This document shows positions 36,506 through 48,508 of a stretch of 64,000 nt of DNA, in pieces. A program made the translations under genes and the position numbers. Each line of letters starts with the position of its first letter. Within the stretch, counting starts at the first letter, position 1. This DNA is from Ophioceras dolichostomum (lineage: Eukaryota; Ascomycota; Sordariomycetes; Magnaporthales; Ophioceraceae): positions 61,569 to 125,568 of the forward strand of contig PYST01000080.1 in the NCBI GenBank assembly GCA_003049485.1, read 5' to 3'. Under the pieces are notes generated by a model. It was not told the origin of the DNA. It saw only the letters and a list, made by a program, of their open reading frames with translations, and did not search any database.

Positions 36506-37547
36506 TCAAATCGGAAGGATGTGGAAGCCCAACAAGCCTCTGCCTCCCCAATTTCGGCGTGGAGTCAGGGTCAGGCGGAGCTCCTGGGGCTGCTGGGAGC
36601 CTGGGGATGGCCTCGAGACCTTGACGAGGACGGGTTGCTATTGTAGGTTGCAGGTAGGGACAGTTAGGCAGAGCAAAGACCACATGCGAGCTGATAATGG
36701 GTGGTATCAAGGCATGGCTGGTGGAGAGCAGATGGGAGCTTGCCGGATGCACACTTACCCCCTCGTTGCCCTGGACGCACTCGGCCAGCCGCTTCAGGCC
36801 GTCATGGTTGACATAGTTGACGTAGCCGAAGCCCCGCAGCTGGTCGCCCACCTTTACTCCTGCTTGATCGGCCGGACCACCATCGGCGACGCTGTCGACC
36901 CTGGCGAACGGCGGGTCGAGCGCCTCGGGCACCGAGTCTTGAAGCGGCTGCTCTGGCCGTCTATCACCCGTGCCTTCTGCGGCACTGTTTTCATCGGCGG
37001 CGTTGGCGGCGAGGCTGGCGAAGTGCTCGTGCAGCTGCTTCTCTATCACTAGCATGAGGTCCTTGTAGTCGTTTCGTAGGTGGATGATCCGCGCTCGTGT
37101 GGTCCGTACTAAGTTAGAAGCAAACTCCAGGTGATGGTTTGGACGAGGTCAGCCAGTTGCCCCGGCCTGTTGTGGTCATGTTTCGTAGGATGCCAAGGGT
37201 GCATATGCGACGAACTTTGGGCGACGTCGATGTCGGCTCGAGGAAAGCCGTCTGGAGTCAGGAGGCTTGTGTCCATGGTGACGTGGTGCTGTTTTGTTCG
37301 GGCGACCTGGTTAGTCAGGAAGTCGACCAGCAGCTCTCAACACCTCGCAAAAGCTCGCAACCCGAACCGCAAAGGGGTACCGACAACATACCGAGTCCAG
37401 AACACTGCCGAGGGCCTTCAGCTCGGCTTCCAGGTTGTCCTTCTTGCGCTGGAGCTCCGCCATCGTCAAATTCACCGCGCGACCATTAGTAGTCGGCGCG
37501 GAGGTGGTCGGCCCTGACGGGACCGTCGGTGCGTGAAGATTGGACAT
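36506..37547 (-). CDS. nas2: 26S proteasome assembly chaperone Nas2/PSMD9 (p27), PDZ domain
   Basis: Nas2 holds the ATPase Rpt5 during assembly of the 19S base and is absent from the finished proteasome. Exons are 37547-37392, 37288-37216, 37108-36759 and 36637-36506, in phase, giving 236 residues. The N-terminal coiled-coil part contains MAELQRKKDNLEAELKALGS, then LLTPDGFPRADIDVAQIRTT and RARIIHLRNDYKDLM, both typical of the family. An acidic linker leads to a PDZ domain from about residue 130 (FARVDSVADGGPADQAG, VKVGDQLRGFGYVN, QPVLVKVSRP). The protein ends WGGRGLLGFHILPI, the usual family end. An in-frame ATG six codons upstream (37565) is an alternative start. It is divergent from the RhoGEF gene. 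Confidence 0.94.
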
Positions 37548-39253
37548 CCTAAGAGGTAATCCCATAATAGTACAGCGGTGCTCAGGTGCCTACACGAAGC
37601 TGGTGGGCGACTGAGATTGGCAGCAGCGAGTAGCTGGATCAAAGGTAACATGCCCTCTCACGTTAGTCTGCCATCGAGTGACGCGGCCAGGCTCCGATGT
37701 TGTCTGCCATGAGCTTTGCTCTAGTTGAGTGAGCGATGGAGGCGGGGTTGTTTGGTCGACGCCGCAGAACCACCCAGAATTACCAGCTTATGTAATTGCG
37801 CGTAGCTCGTCACTGGCCTAAAGTCCACTCATAACTAGCACTACTCCTAACCCTCTATAATGCTCCCCCTGCACTGTCTGTTTCTCGGTGAGCTCTCCTC
37901 CTCCCTTTGTAACATGTTTGGGCTGCCGACATGTCCCGCCATCAGTTTATCTCGCAAAAGCCTAAGTAAAGGAGAGAACGGGCACCGCCAAATATGAAAG
38001 GACGGGAAATCGGAGCTCGGCGACGCCGAGACCGACGAAGCTCCTCCATCTTGCTTTTGACCATGTAGCACGGCGTCCGAGCTAGGGGAGGGTCTGCTCT
38101 TTCTTTTTGCCTCTCGAAAGCAAGATCGTCCTGTCCCTGCGAGCTCCCGTCTCGCCCCTTCGTCCGTCTTCCCCAGGTTTTTCACTAAATGGGCCGCCGC
38201 AGACGGACCCCGCGCAGTAGCGGAGGTGCAGTGGTTTGTGGTGGCCGCGCAAACCCTTCCTCTTTATCTTCCTGAGCTCCGGTTGCACTGCTTGGTGCAG
38301 GTTCCAGAAGCGATGGAACCAGGATTGGGTAGGTGGTATGTGGCAGGTGGTAGGTAAGGTATCGAGAGAGATTTGAGGAATGGGAAGAACGGACGGCGAC
38401 ACGCGGTGTGTGCTGTCCTCTCCTCCGGCCTCCCGCTCTCGCACACACGCAGCTGATGCATCTTGCCTCCCTTCCCTCCTCCCCTTCCCATTAGCCTGGT
38501 CGTCACTGCGAAGCCCGGACGCGCATCTCGGTGACACGGCCCACAGCAGTAGACTGTATCACTCTTTAATCACACAGCGTCGCGCGCGTGGGGAAGCCTG
38601 CCGCTTCTGCTTTTTGCTATCGGAGCTCCCTCGTCCTGCTTTGCTTGCATGTTCTTGCTGGCGAGGCACGAACATGGGGAATGCTTGCTTGCTCTTGGCT
38701 CGAGGAAGCTCCGGGAGGGGGGCAGAAAATGTTTGCTTCTCCCGTTGCTGTTCTCCGATTGCCACTGTCTCGGTGGGGACCTGGTTGAATTCGGATGTCC
38801 TCATCGCTCCTTCCTCGCAAGGTTGGCTGTTGTGAGGCGTCGTCGGGGAGGCGCTTGACGAAGTGAAGACCATCCGCTCTTTCACCACAACCCATCAGCG
38901 ATCCTCCGGTCGGGGGCAAGCGCTCTCTTCACCGTCACTTACGGCCACGCACATCGCAAGATACCCCATACGTTGACTTGTTCTTTTTCGTTTTACTTTT
39001 TTTTCTCGCCCACTCCATTGCGTCAACGGCATGGCTATCCTGCCCATGAGCGTGGTAGCCTTGGACTCCCAATCCTGACTCCATCTGTCCCGTATCATCC
39101 TTCTTTCGGCTTCTACCATGTAATGATTTGATTGCACGGGCTATTGTTCTTTCAGCCGTATGTAGTCAGCTCTGGCTCTTTGGATCGTCGATTTCTTCCG
39201 ATTTCATCATCCTCTTTATTTCTTGGAGCTCCGTTTGTTCTCGATGCGTCAGC
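37548..39253. promoter_or_regulatory. Divergent upstream region of Nas2 and RhoGEF
   Basis: About 1.7 kb between two divergent starts. I see only short frames without domains. The right end is T-rich and probably the RhoGEF leader. No specific sites can be assigned. Confidence 0.45.
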
Positions 39254-42200
39254 ATGACGCAGCCTAATTCCCTGGCGAGCGCCTCGTCCTCGACGACGAG
39301 CTCGGTGCTGATCAACCGAACGAAGAGCCCGAGCGACGACGCCGTCTGCGTCTCTAACTCAGATACTTTTTCGCCGGAGTTGGGTGTCCGTGCAGATAGC
39401 GACGGCGCCCAGCCGCTTCTTCTCCCAGAGCATGGCAACGAGCGTCTCAGTCAAGAAGCCGACATTGCCTGGAGCACGCTAGAGGACATCACTGGCCTGC
39501 AGTTCACCCTGAGCTGCGATATGGAGGTCCTTGCGGATGGCTTGCATCAGCAGTCCCAGAGTCAGGACGAGGATGATGTGACTGGCCGTGGATCGCCTGT
39601 CGGCCATGTGCCGAACAATACCATTGCGCAGGACGATGGGGGACTTTCGACGACGGCGAAGACGCGGAAGCCATTCCAGAAGTGGATGAACACTCTGCGG
39701 CGGCGGGGGGTCCAAAGACGGAGAGCCCTTGGCGTCGAGAATGAGGTGATCCGGCACCTGCAAGATATCGGCCCAGAGGCGTCGGGATCGATCCGGTCCG
39801 GCCATCACCACTACAGGAATTCGTCGTCAGACTCTTCGCTTGCTTTCATCACGGGTATGAAGAGCCCCAGCGTCAGCCTCGCCAGCTTCAGTCTTATCGG
39901 ACGCTCGAAGAAGACCACCGTCCGGTCCTCCAAAGCTCATTCACGGACGGACCATAGCAGCAGAGCGTCCGTCTCAGCTTTCAGAGCCTCAGAAGAAAGC
40001 CAAGGCGGCTCTGGTATCAACAGCGGCATGCCGCTCGAGCCGGCGGTCGCAGAGCGCTCCATGCAGCGCCGACGCATTCTGGAGGAACTTATCACGACGG
40101 AAGAAAGCTATATTGGAGACATTCGATTTCTCATGAATGTGCGAGTTATTCCGCATCCCCTTTCGCTTGATAGTGAGGTTCTCCTCTTGAATTCTGCCCG
40201 CTTTAACTCTGTGCCGCTAACGCGACGTGGGCCGCTCAACGCCATAGGTTTACGTGACTATCCTTGCGTCGTTGCCCACCCAGACCGCCGGCCTGCGGTC
40301 TTCGATCAACGACAACATGACGGAGATCGTCGAACTTCACGAGGAGCTCCTCGGTGAGCTACACAGGACGGTGCCGCATTCGGAGTACACGCAGATCGAG
40401 CCGCCGCCCTGCGGACCGCGGGCTAGCATGCACGGACATCGCAGACTGCGGAGTCTCGACTCTGTACCTGAAGATGACAACGGAATGTCTTGGCTGCAGA
40501 CCATCCCCGGCATGACCGTAGAGCCCCAAGTGGTCGCAGAGGTGGCCAAGACCTTCACGTCGAAGGTATGTGCGGCTAGCTCATGAGCAACTCACTGCGG
40601 CTTCAACACGGCCGGAACGGAGACATCACCATCAGCATGCTAACCAGGGCGCTTTAGATGAATCGGTTCTTTGTATACGAGGAGTACGGGGCCAAGTACG
40701 AGTTGATGATGAAGGACATCGGGCTCGCTCGTCGGACTCTTCCGGACTGGGAGAAGTACCAGAAGGGCCTCGAGGCGTTAGCTGGATCTCTCAACCCGGA
40801 GAACATCTGTGGGGACCAGTCGAAGAAGTCCCTGACCATCAGTGACTTACTTGTCAAGGTTAGTGGAACCGGATGCTTACAGCGACTGAGTGCCGGCCCC
40901 CGTACTGTCCCATCTCTTGATGCTCTCTCTCGTCATCCACCACGTCCGTATTACTGAGCTCGCTTCGCCTCACACCGCAGCCGATCCAACGGGTATGCAA
41001 GTACCCGCTGCTGTTTGCCGAACTGCTCAAGTACACACCTGTTGTGGACTGCCCACATTCGCACATGGTAATCGAGGACACCTTGCTACGCTTGCGCGAG
41101 GCCACCGGCGAGATCAACCGGGCGACAGATGACCCTCAGATCAAGGCCACGTTGGAGAGAAGCTGGCTTCTTCAGGACCGCCTCGCATTCCCTAATCAGG
41201 TATGTGCTCGACTTATTTGGGATACCCTGCAGAACCTTGCCCCCCTTGTTGAAGTGGCGAGCTGGACTAACTAAGGAGCAATCCTGGGCTTGGACACAGA
41301 AGCTCGATGCGGCGTCCAAGAACCGCATACGTTCCTTCGGCCATGTCCGACTCTGCGGCGCCCTACACGTCTGCTGGCAGACCAAGGACTCCGTAGCCGG
41401 CCAGTACTTGATCTGCATGCTGTATCGAGAGTGGCTTTGCATTGCCGCTGCGAGCAGGGTCGACCCAATATACACCATCCTCTTCTGCATCTCGACGGCG
41501 AACATTAAAGTCGAGGATGCCGACAATGGCAGAGGTGAGTGTCTATATCTAACCTACCTTGCCTGGGACACCTCCGCACGAAGCTATGCATTGCTGACAG
41601 AAAGCCTATGCCATATCAGGACTCCAATGCCACACTGCCCCTTTCTCTTGGAAGCTTGTGTTCGAGTGTGACTATCAGTTATATGAGATTATCATGACTG
41701 CCTGCACGCCGAAGGAATATCAGGAGTGGCGAAGTCGCCTGGAGCAATCTACTGCCAACAATATGTCAAACACAACTGAGACTGCGTCATTCAACGCTCT
41801 CTCCTTGAACATCAAGAGTTTGGGCACAGTTTTTGGAAAGCCAGGTAAGTGGGCGCTGACATCCATCACCATTCATTTGCTATGCTCAGCCATTGTTAAC
41901 CCTGATTCCGTGTCGGCCGTGGCTCCTCAGGTACCATAGCTCGCAGAATATCGATACATAGAGCGACGACTGTAGGGCCCAAGTCCTCGCTATGCCAGGT
42001 CATCCTCAAGAACACAAGTGTCGAGAAAGACGCCGCGCCCGTCCCGACAGCTAAGGGGCTTCTCAACCGGTCGCAGTCTCTCCTCGGGCCTAACGGCCGC
42101 ATCCCAATAATCGCCCCCTCGAGAGGCGAGCGGGCACGGCTGGAAGCACTGCTGTCGGACGTCTGGACTCGTGAGATCCTGCCTTTCCCTGGGATGACGG

Positions 42201-42991
42201 TCCGCGCTCGTAGTGAGCATCTGGTCCGCGCTTCGGCCTCGTCGGTGATGCGCAAGCTCAGCATCAACAGCATCGCAACTACCTTCTCCAAGCGGTCCGT
42301 CAGCCTGGCTAGCATGACTAAGATCACCAGCGAGGATGAAGCGTCCTCAACAACGTCGCCCGCCGTCGAAGCCCAAGCGGTCAAAGCGGATACCGGCTCG
42401 CCTCTGTGGGCTGCCGCGGCCGTTGCGGAGGAGGAGCAGGAGCAGGAGCGGGAGAGTGATCCACGAGCAACCACAAGCGGTGAAGACACATCGGCAGATT
42501 TGAGCAGCGGCGACGTGGGTGAGGAAACGTCACAAGTGCTGCAGATGAAGGCCGACGACGTCGTTGAGGAGCTCACCCTGACGCAAATCAAGTCATATTC
42601 CGACACGGCGATCGACGCGGTTATGCGGACTTCAGAACATCTGCAAGAGCCGGCAGAGAGACCCGCTACTATGCGAGGGCCACCACACACCATCATGACC
42701 ACCACCAACGCTACAACCTCCACCATCGTGGCCGAACATGTAAGGGCGATATCGCCTGCCAACAGCTCGCATCCCAGCGAAGAGCAGCTGTCCCGTCATG
42801 CCTCGAAGAGCCCCGCCTCGGCCACTGCCCGACAGTCCCCGCACATTGGAGGCTCACCGAAAGGCCGGCTACTGCCGATGCCCTATGAGAGCTGCAAGGC
42901 ATCCTCCATAAAGTCGGTTGGTCGATGGGCTAAAGTCGGAGCGCGCCACAGGGGCGTAATGGTTCAAGGGATCCGCAGCTTCTTTAGATGA
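39254..42991 (+). CDS. Rho guanine nucleotide exchange factor (DH domain plus PH-like domain)
   Basis: Promotes GDP release from a Rho-family GTPase, so it should act in polarity, actin or cell-wall control. Seven exons: 39254-40138, 40248-40565, 40658-40858, 40981-41199, 41300-41534, 41620-41844 and 41931-42991. Every junction keeps phase, and the product has about 1047 residues. Residues 1-265 are Ser-rich and probably disordered. The DH domain begins at about 268 (RRRILEELITTEESYIGDIR) and includes LTISDLLVKPIQRVCKYPLL, the conserved helix of DH domains, ending near 540. A 45-residue insertion (HSEYTQIEPPPCGPRASMHG onward) enlarges it. A PH-like module follows (FGHVRLCGALHVCW ... SWKLVFECDYQLYEIIM ... 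EYQEWRSRLEQ). The last 350 residues are Ser/Thr/Ala-rich. The partner GTPase cannot be told from sequence. Confidence 0.92.
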
Positions 42992-44122
42992 TGGACGAAT
43001 GGGTTATCGTGCCGGCGATGTATTCGATAACTAGCGCGAGTCCGGCATTACGACTCTATCCAAACCATCATTACCTCAAGGTCGTGGAAGCCGGGAAGAC
43101 AAGAAAGAATATCCGTGTTGGCTAAGGTTCAAAATCATCTTTTGTTTTTCTTTCTCACTCGTTTGTCTTGGCTTACACATACATCTTGGTTCGCTCTCGC
43201 TATCTGCTGGTCTTGCGTCTCCTTTCTTTGGCTTTGGTCTCTCCGTCAAGTCTCCGGTTTGTGCGGGAAGCATTGTTTACTATACCCGGTATTTCTTTTG
43301 GACCTGTCCAGTTTTCGGATTTGCGTACCCTATATGTAGTTGTTTCTTTTTGGTCTCAGAACGATGCATCAGCTAGATGCTTATCAACAACTGAAGCGGC
43401 AAGACTCTGACACCATTATCCATTTAAGGTAGCCCTGTTTCTTGGCTGATACATGATGGTTCGGTTTGAGCTTACAAGCAAGGCGTTGCCGTGAGCCGGC
43501 CAACTAGTGTGGCTGGGAGGTCAAACGTTGCTGCCTCGATCAATTCTTCCTCGTTGAAGCTGCCCCAAATAGCTCGAGAAGATATTAGTGACGTCAGGAG
43601 CCGTGCATCAGCAACGGCAACCGGCTGGCGGCGGGGAGAATCGGGGCCCCACAGGTACCACTTAGGCACGGCTTTCAGCGGGATCGGCTTCCCCACCATA
43701 TTCCAAAGTATGACGTAGCCATCACGAGCTCCAGGATCCATGGGGAAAGAAGTGACAATGAAATGATTCATCTGAGCTAAGAGTTGCCTTGAGCAGCAGG
43801 CCACGCCACTTCCCCTCAATTGTTGTTAGTAAGTGCGTTCAGCATCATCAGAGCTCAGACCCGCAGCTACAGCGTTAAGAGAGACAGAGCTTCCGTTCCT
43901 CTCAAGGTACGTGAACTGATCCGTCTTTTCATCCTCAACTTCTCCATCCACATCACGCTCTACATACCTCGACCCAGCAGAATCATCGCCTAACCGCCTA
44001 GCCTACCTCGACCACCTGTCAGATCTTCTTCTAGGCGATACTATTGCCTCACGCCTGCAAGCCAGCACAATCCCGACCTCCTTGTTCGCCTTCTTCTCAA
44101 CACACCTACCGAAACCGTCAAG
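42992..44122. other. Spacer between RhoGEF and the Rtc3-like gene
   Basis: About 1.1 kb. The left part is the RhoGEF 3' flank. A minus-strand frame at 43472-43771 is listed separately as a weak candidate. C/T-rich leader sequence precedes 44123. Confidence 0.5.
43472..43771 (-). CDS. Possible small protein of unknown function, 99 aa (weak)
   Basis: An ATG-started frame (MNHFIVTSFPMDPGARDGYV...) with balanced, non-repetitive composition, unlike the shadow frames elsewhere. It contains WNMVGKPIPLKAVPKWYLWG and IWGSFNEEELIEAATFDLP. It resembles no family I know, and no neighbouring exon was found, though a CAG acceptor directly precedes the ATG. It could be a small gene, an exon of a larger one, a decayed fragment, or chance. 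Confidence 0.25.
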   Translation of the reverse strand: MNHFIVTSFPMDPGARDGYVILWNMVGKPIPLKAVPKWYLWGPDSPRRQPVAVADARLLTSLISSRAIWGSFNEEELIEAATFDLPATLVGRLTATPCL

Positions 44123-45410
44123 ATGGCCCGCGGCGAGACCACCCAGTCCAAGATCCACTACAAGAGCCCGAACGACGAGGACTTCATCATCTTCATCGAG
44201 GACATCGACGAGTACGAGAAGTGGAAGACCGACAAGTCGGTCCCTATGGTCAACTTTATCTCTAGCTATAAGATATTTGTGACGGGAAAGTGAGTAGACC
44301 TGCCCTCCACTTCTCAATTTCTGCGTCCTTGCCTGTCGTGCCCGGAGTCCCGGACATCGATGCCCCATCCCACCGAGGGCGGCGCGGCAGTGATGTCATT
44401 GCCTGGACCGTCAGGCAGGCAGGCAGGCGGGGTGCGCGCAAGACTCGGGTGTTGGCCAGCCACGGTTTGATGTCATTCAGTTGGTCGATTACACCGAGAG
44501 ATCACGGGAGGGGCGTGCGTGAAATCCGCATTGCATGGCCAGTTGAGGCGGGCAGGTGAGGCTGTATGCAGGTTGCTGGGCTGTCAGCTGAGGCCACAAA
44601 GCCGACCGCGACCACCTGCCCGGCGCTTGCTGCAACGGCCTCCCGATAGTTGAATTTCTCGAAAAAGAAAAAGAAACATCAGCCGAAACCAGGCAAAGAG
44701 CCACAGCAGCCTACCAAATGCGCCTTTCTTTGGCTCTCCGAAAAATCATACCGGAACAAACCGACCGGCTCTAGTGGCTGGTGTTGTTTTGCCTGAACCT
44801 GTGCCACACATCTCGGCGCCAAATGCAACTTGTACAGTTAGACCGAAGAGCTGACCCCAACTGCTGCTATTTGCACGCTTTTTTTTTTTTTTCAGGCAGG
44901 GCAACCAGGGCACCCTGAGCGCAGCCTCCCATGCAACTCTGGATAACGAATTCGGCACGCACGTCGATGACGAGGTGATCAAGGCCATCTTGGAAAAGGG
45001 TGATTTGATTAAGTCGGAGGTGAGTTCAATAACACAATGGCGGCTGCTCGCGGGTGTGCCGCCGCCCAATTGGCCTCCCCCGCGACCCTCCACCCCGAAG
45101 GAGTCCCGGGCGCCTAATACTCGGCCAAACTGGCCCAGTTGGCGCCGACCCTCCCACACCACCACAGTCAACTACAACCACACATTGCCACCCTCACACA
45201 TTACACAACACATGGCAATTCAAATACGTTCCTGGCCTCGACCCAATCCGCAAGCCGATAGCTTAAAGCAACCACGCATAACGACACACGACATGTTGGA
45301 AGAATGGAATCATGGCGCTGACAACTGCGCATCTTCTTGCAATGGAACTACAGATGCCCGAGCGGACCGGTAACAGGAACGACTCGCAAGGTGCCCGCGC
45401 TGCCCACTAG
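44123..45410 (+). CDS. rtc3: Small SBDS-domain protein, Rtc3-like
   Basis: A small protein made of only the N-terminal SBDS (FYSH) fold, like yeast Rtc3/YHR087W, which is linked to RNA metabolism and stress. Exons are 44123-44289, 44896-45019 and 45354-45410, in phase, giving 115 residues. Sequence features are MARGETTQSKIHYKSPNDED, FIIFIEDIDEYEKWK, FISSYKIFVTGKQGNQGTL, ATLDNEFGTHVDDEVIKAIL and the tail MPERTGNRNDSQGARAAH. Both splice junctions rebuild conserved segments. The introns (606 and 334 nt) are far longer than the coding sequence and than other introns here. The first ends with 14 consecutive T before CAG. The leader before 44123 is C/T- and A-rich. Confidence 0.92.
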
Positions 45411-47871
45411 GGGAATGGAAGGGAATCGCGTCGGCCCCGTCGTTGGGGGTTTCGCCAGGGACTGAGGAAGCGGACTGTGGTGCGCCGTCGATGTCGCGTA
45501 CGATGCTTCGCTTGAAGCCGGCCGGGAGGGCTTGTTATGTGAAGTTCGGCTTTGGACTTGCGGAGGGACCAGGCATTCATATCGTGGAGAGAGAGAGAGA
45601 GAGAGCATCACTGTTATCAAATCTAGGTTCAGCGAACTCAATCCACACCCAGCGATGAAGAATTGATACAGCCCAATTTTGGACGGCATCACGGCCAACA
45701 TCATCAACAGTCTCATCTAGATTATTCTCTCTACTTCCGGCACTCTGAGGGTCTGTCTACAAAGGGGAATGAATGGAGAGCATTGCCGGAATTCCAGCCC
45801 AACACGGCAAACATGCCAACAGACGATGGCCTCATATTTGGACTGGAGCTGTGAAAATAACCGTAGTCCGAAGATGGTCATCGGAGCGGTCATTACATGT
45901 TGCAAGGACGTCCAGGCGACCGATAAAAATATGCCTACCTGACCTACCTGACGCAAGCCACGATAATAACTGTGGTGCAGATTCGGGATGGGATAGAATG
46001 GGGTGGAAAGGGAAAAGGAAAAGGTAAAGAGACGATCATCAATCATCGTCATCACACGGTCGCCCATCCTTTCCTTTTTGTATCACTCCTGTCCAAGCAA
46101 GGTTCATCCTCGCACCATTGATCCGACGACAAAAGCATGAACGCTGTCTTGGAAAAGAGCCGCAGGCGTTTCGAGAAGGTTTCGGAGAGTGGGCACACCA
46201 CCCCAGAAAATAAAGAATTTCGGACTCAGCCCCATCCGGACAAGAGACCCTCAGACCAAGAGCCTCACCTCCCTCAACCCAACCCACCCCTGAAACTAAC
46301 TAGGTATAACTTTGGGAGGGGATGGGAGGGAGGATGGGATGGCCTTGAGGGTCTCCGAACTGGCCCTGTCAGCCACACATGGGCACACACACAGGCAAAC
46401 ATACGATGGTTTTTTCTTTTTGCTGATCTGGTCTCTAGTCTGGTTGGTCTGGTCGTCATTGTTGGCAGGGAAAAACCAGACGGCAGAAGTTTCCGCCGAC
46501 TGCTCTTTCTCTGCTGTCTGCCATGGGGCGCAGAAACCAAGTTGCAGGCAGGGGAACCCAGTTTGTCAGTCCAGACTAAAATGACCAAGAAAAAGGAAGT
46601 GACAGCGGTGTGTTTGAGAAGCAGTATGAGGCGCCAAAGTATGAAGCAATCATCATTTCTTTTTAAGATTTGCTTGAGGGGAGAGAGAGCAGAGTCAGGA
46701 AGGACTCTTCAAACCAAAACCCCTGGCTACTTAGGTATTAGATAGCTAGTAACATCGTGACCATGTTTTGCCTTGTCTTTTCCCACGCAGAACACAGTTA
46801 AGTGGTGCGGGAGGCGTAAAGTGGTAGGTACATGGATCACAGATGTGGGTTTTCTGTGTTATGCTCGACGCAGCAAGGAAGCGGCCGTGGTCCCAATGCC
46901 TCTAGAAAGACACTTGGGGCCACCACCGAAAAAATTGCAAGCAAGCAAGCAGGCGAAGTGTACTCGCGTGAACAACAAGAAAACATGCTGGGTATGATGA
47001 TGATGTGTGTGAAGACGCAAAACCAGAAAATTCGACAAACGACGAGGGGGTTTGTTTTTTACCCTCGACCGCTCTCGCAACCCTTCTTCGAATTCCTCCG
47101 ACCACTTTCTTTCCTCCGCTTTGCTTTCTGCTCCCCATGCAATGTGTGTGAAAAGAAAAGGAGATGAGAAGAGAAGAGAAGAGAGAGAAAGAAAAAGACG
47201 ATCGCTCGCTTTGTTAAGAAAAGCGACGATGATGCAATGAAGCAAAATGCAAGCCAGGACTCCTTCCGCCAGTCCCCCCACCTGGCACAATATTCCTCGT
47301 TCCCCTTCTCCTCGATATCGACTCCCCGGGTTCTGATGTGTTTTGGCCTGTATGCCCTGGAATAGCCCTCCCCATCCTCATGACGTGATAGTCCCTCCTC
47401 CCCACCACTCATGAACGCCCCCCTGGATGTGTTGTTTTTGGTCGCCGTGTCGTCGTAAGCTGTGCGTCTTGAGGGAAATGATGTGGCCTGTTGCTGGTCC
47501 TCGAATACCACGTATTTGTGTGCGTGTCAAGATCCCCCAACTCCCGACACCCTCCTCCTCCTACACCTCGACTCGTCGGTATGGCATCGTTTGGGAGAGT
47601 TGACGGGATGGAGATGGGACGGGGTAGTGATCGTCGAGGGTATTGGTAAGAGGGTCCCACAAAAGAATAGAGAGATCGGAAATCGTCATAATAATGTTAT
47701 AATAAAAAAGGGATTTTTATGAAGTCTAAAGAAAGCACCAAAGTGGCTGGGGTATATATGTACGTTTATCCCCTCCAGTCGTCGTTGCTGGGATCCTCGG
47801 ACCGGAGAGCGAAAGTGGAAATAATGTGCAGGTGTTTGTGGCGGTCGTCGTCGTCGTCATATGGGTTGCAA
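45411..47871. other. Convergent spacer, no gene seen
   Basis: About 2.5 kb between the 3' ends of the Rtc3-like gene and the membrane-protein gene. It holds a GA microsatellite (45587-45605) and purine-rich tracts near 47150-47210. A 202-codon frame at 46137-46745 has no domain and a composition typical of chance. Confidence 0.55.
45587..45605. repeat. (GA)n microsatellite
   Basis: About nine uninterrupted GA units lie in the 3' flank of the Rtc3-like gene. Confidence 0.9.
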
Positions 47872-48508
47872 CTAGACGGCTCCTCGGCTGCTGCCGCGCT
47901 GGGGGAGAGTCCATGGCTTCGCGCAGATGATCTGATGATGGCGTGTTAGTATCGTCGTTCTAGTGATCATGGGGGATGATGCGGCCTGTAGGGGTGAGTA
48001 TATGTATGTATGTGCTCACCTCTCCCTCGCTGTACGCCCAGAAGTACACGGCAATGCCGATGATGTAGTACAGGGCGGCGTTGGTGCCCTGGTAGATGAG
48101 GGACGCGGCAAGTCCAGCCATGGGCAGCAGGGCCAAGCGCATCTCCAGGCTGCGGTGGAAGCCGGAGCCGGCGATGAATCCCAGGGGCCACTCCCACGCC
48201 AGCATCACGAACCCGATGATCAGGTTGAGGGTCTGCAGGACCGGTATGGGCCTAACAGCCGGGTCCAGTGTCTTGGTCGCGAAGTCCCAGAATATCTTGG
48301 GCCAGAAGTACGACTCCAGAGCAGCAGCAACTTGGTCTATATAAGTGGGTGTTAGGTGTTAGTGAAGAGATCTCTTGTTGGAAATGAGTTCAGGTAGTCG
48401 ATCTCGATCGAAGAGGACGAGCCCAAAATCCAAGGGATGGGAATACTAACAGGCTGCCGCGCTGAGGACGATCAGTCGCGCCCAGTGGTTCTTGATAAGC
48501 CTCCCCAT
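47872..48508 (-). CDS. Small four-helix membrane protein, conserved in fungi
   Basis: Exons are 48508-48451, 48336-48020 and 47931-47872, in phase, giving 144 residues. The N-terminus MGRLIKNHWARLIVLSAAAY leads into helix 1. Further hydrophobic segments are PIPVLQTLNLIIGFVMLAWE, LALLPMAGLAASLIYQ and YYIIGIAVYFWAYSEGE, so about four membrane helices with a short polar tail (AKPWTLPQRG). I remember similar proteins in many ascomycete genomes as an uncharacterised domain family (DUF7727, from memory). Function and membrane location are unknown. The last 60-nt exon is supported by phase and by the family-like KPW tail. Confidence 0.82.

Noticed and set aside
41896..42762. 288-codon minus-strand frame
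   Set aside because: Antisense to the last RhoGEF exon, which is supported by phase-consistent splicing.
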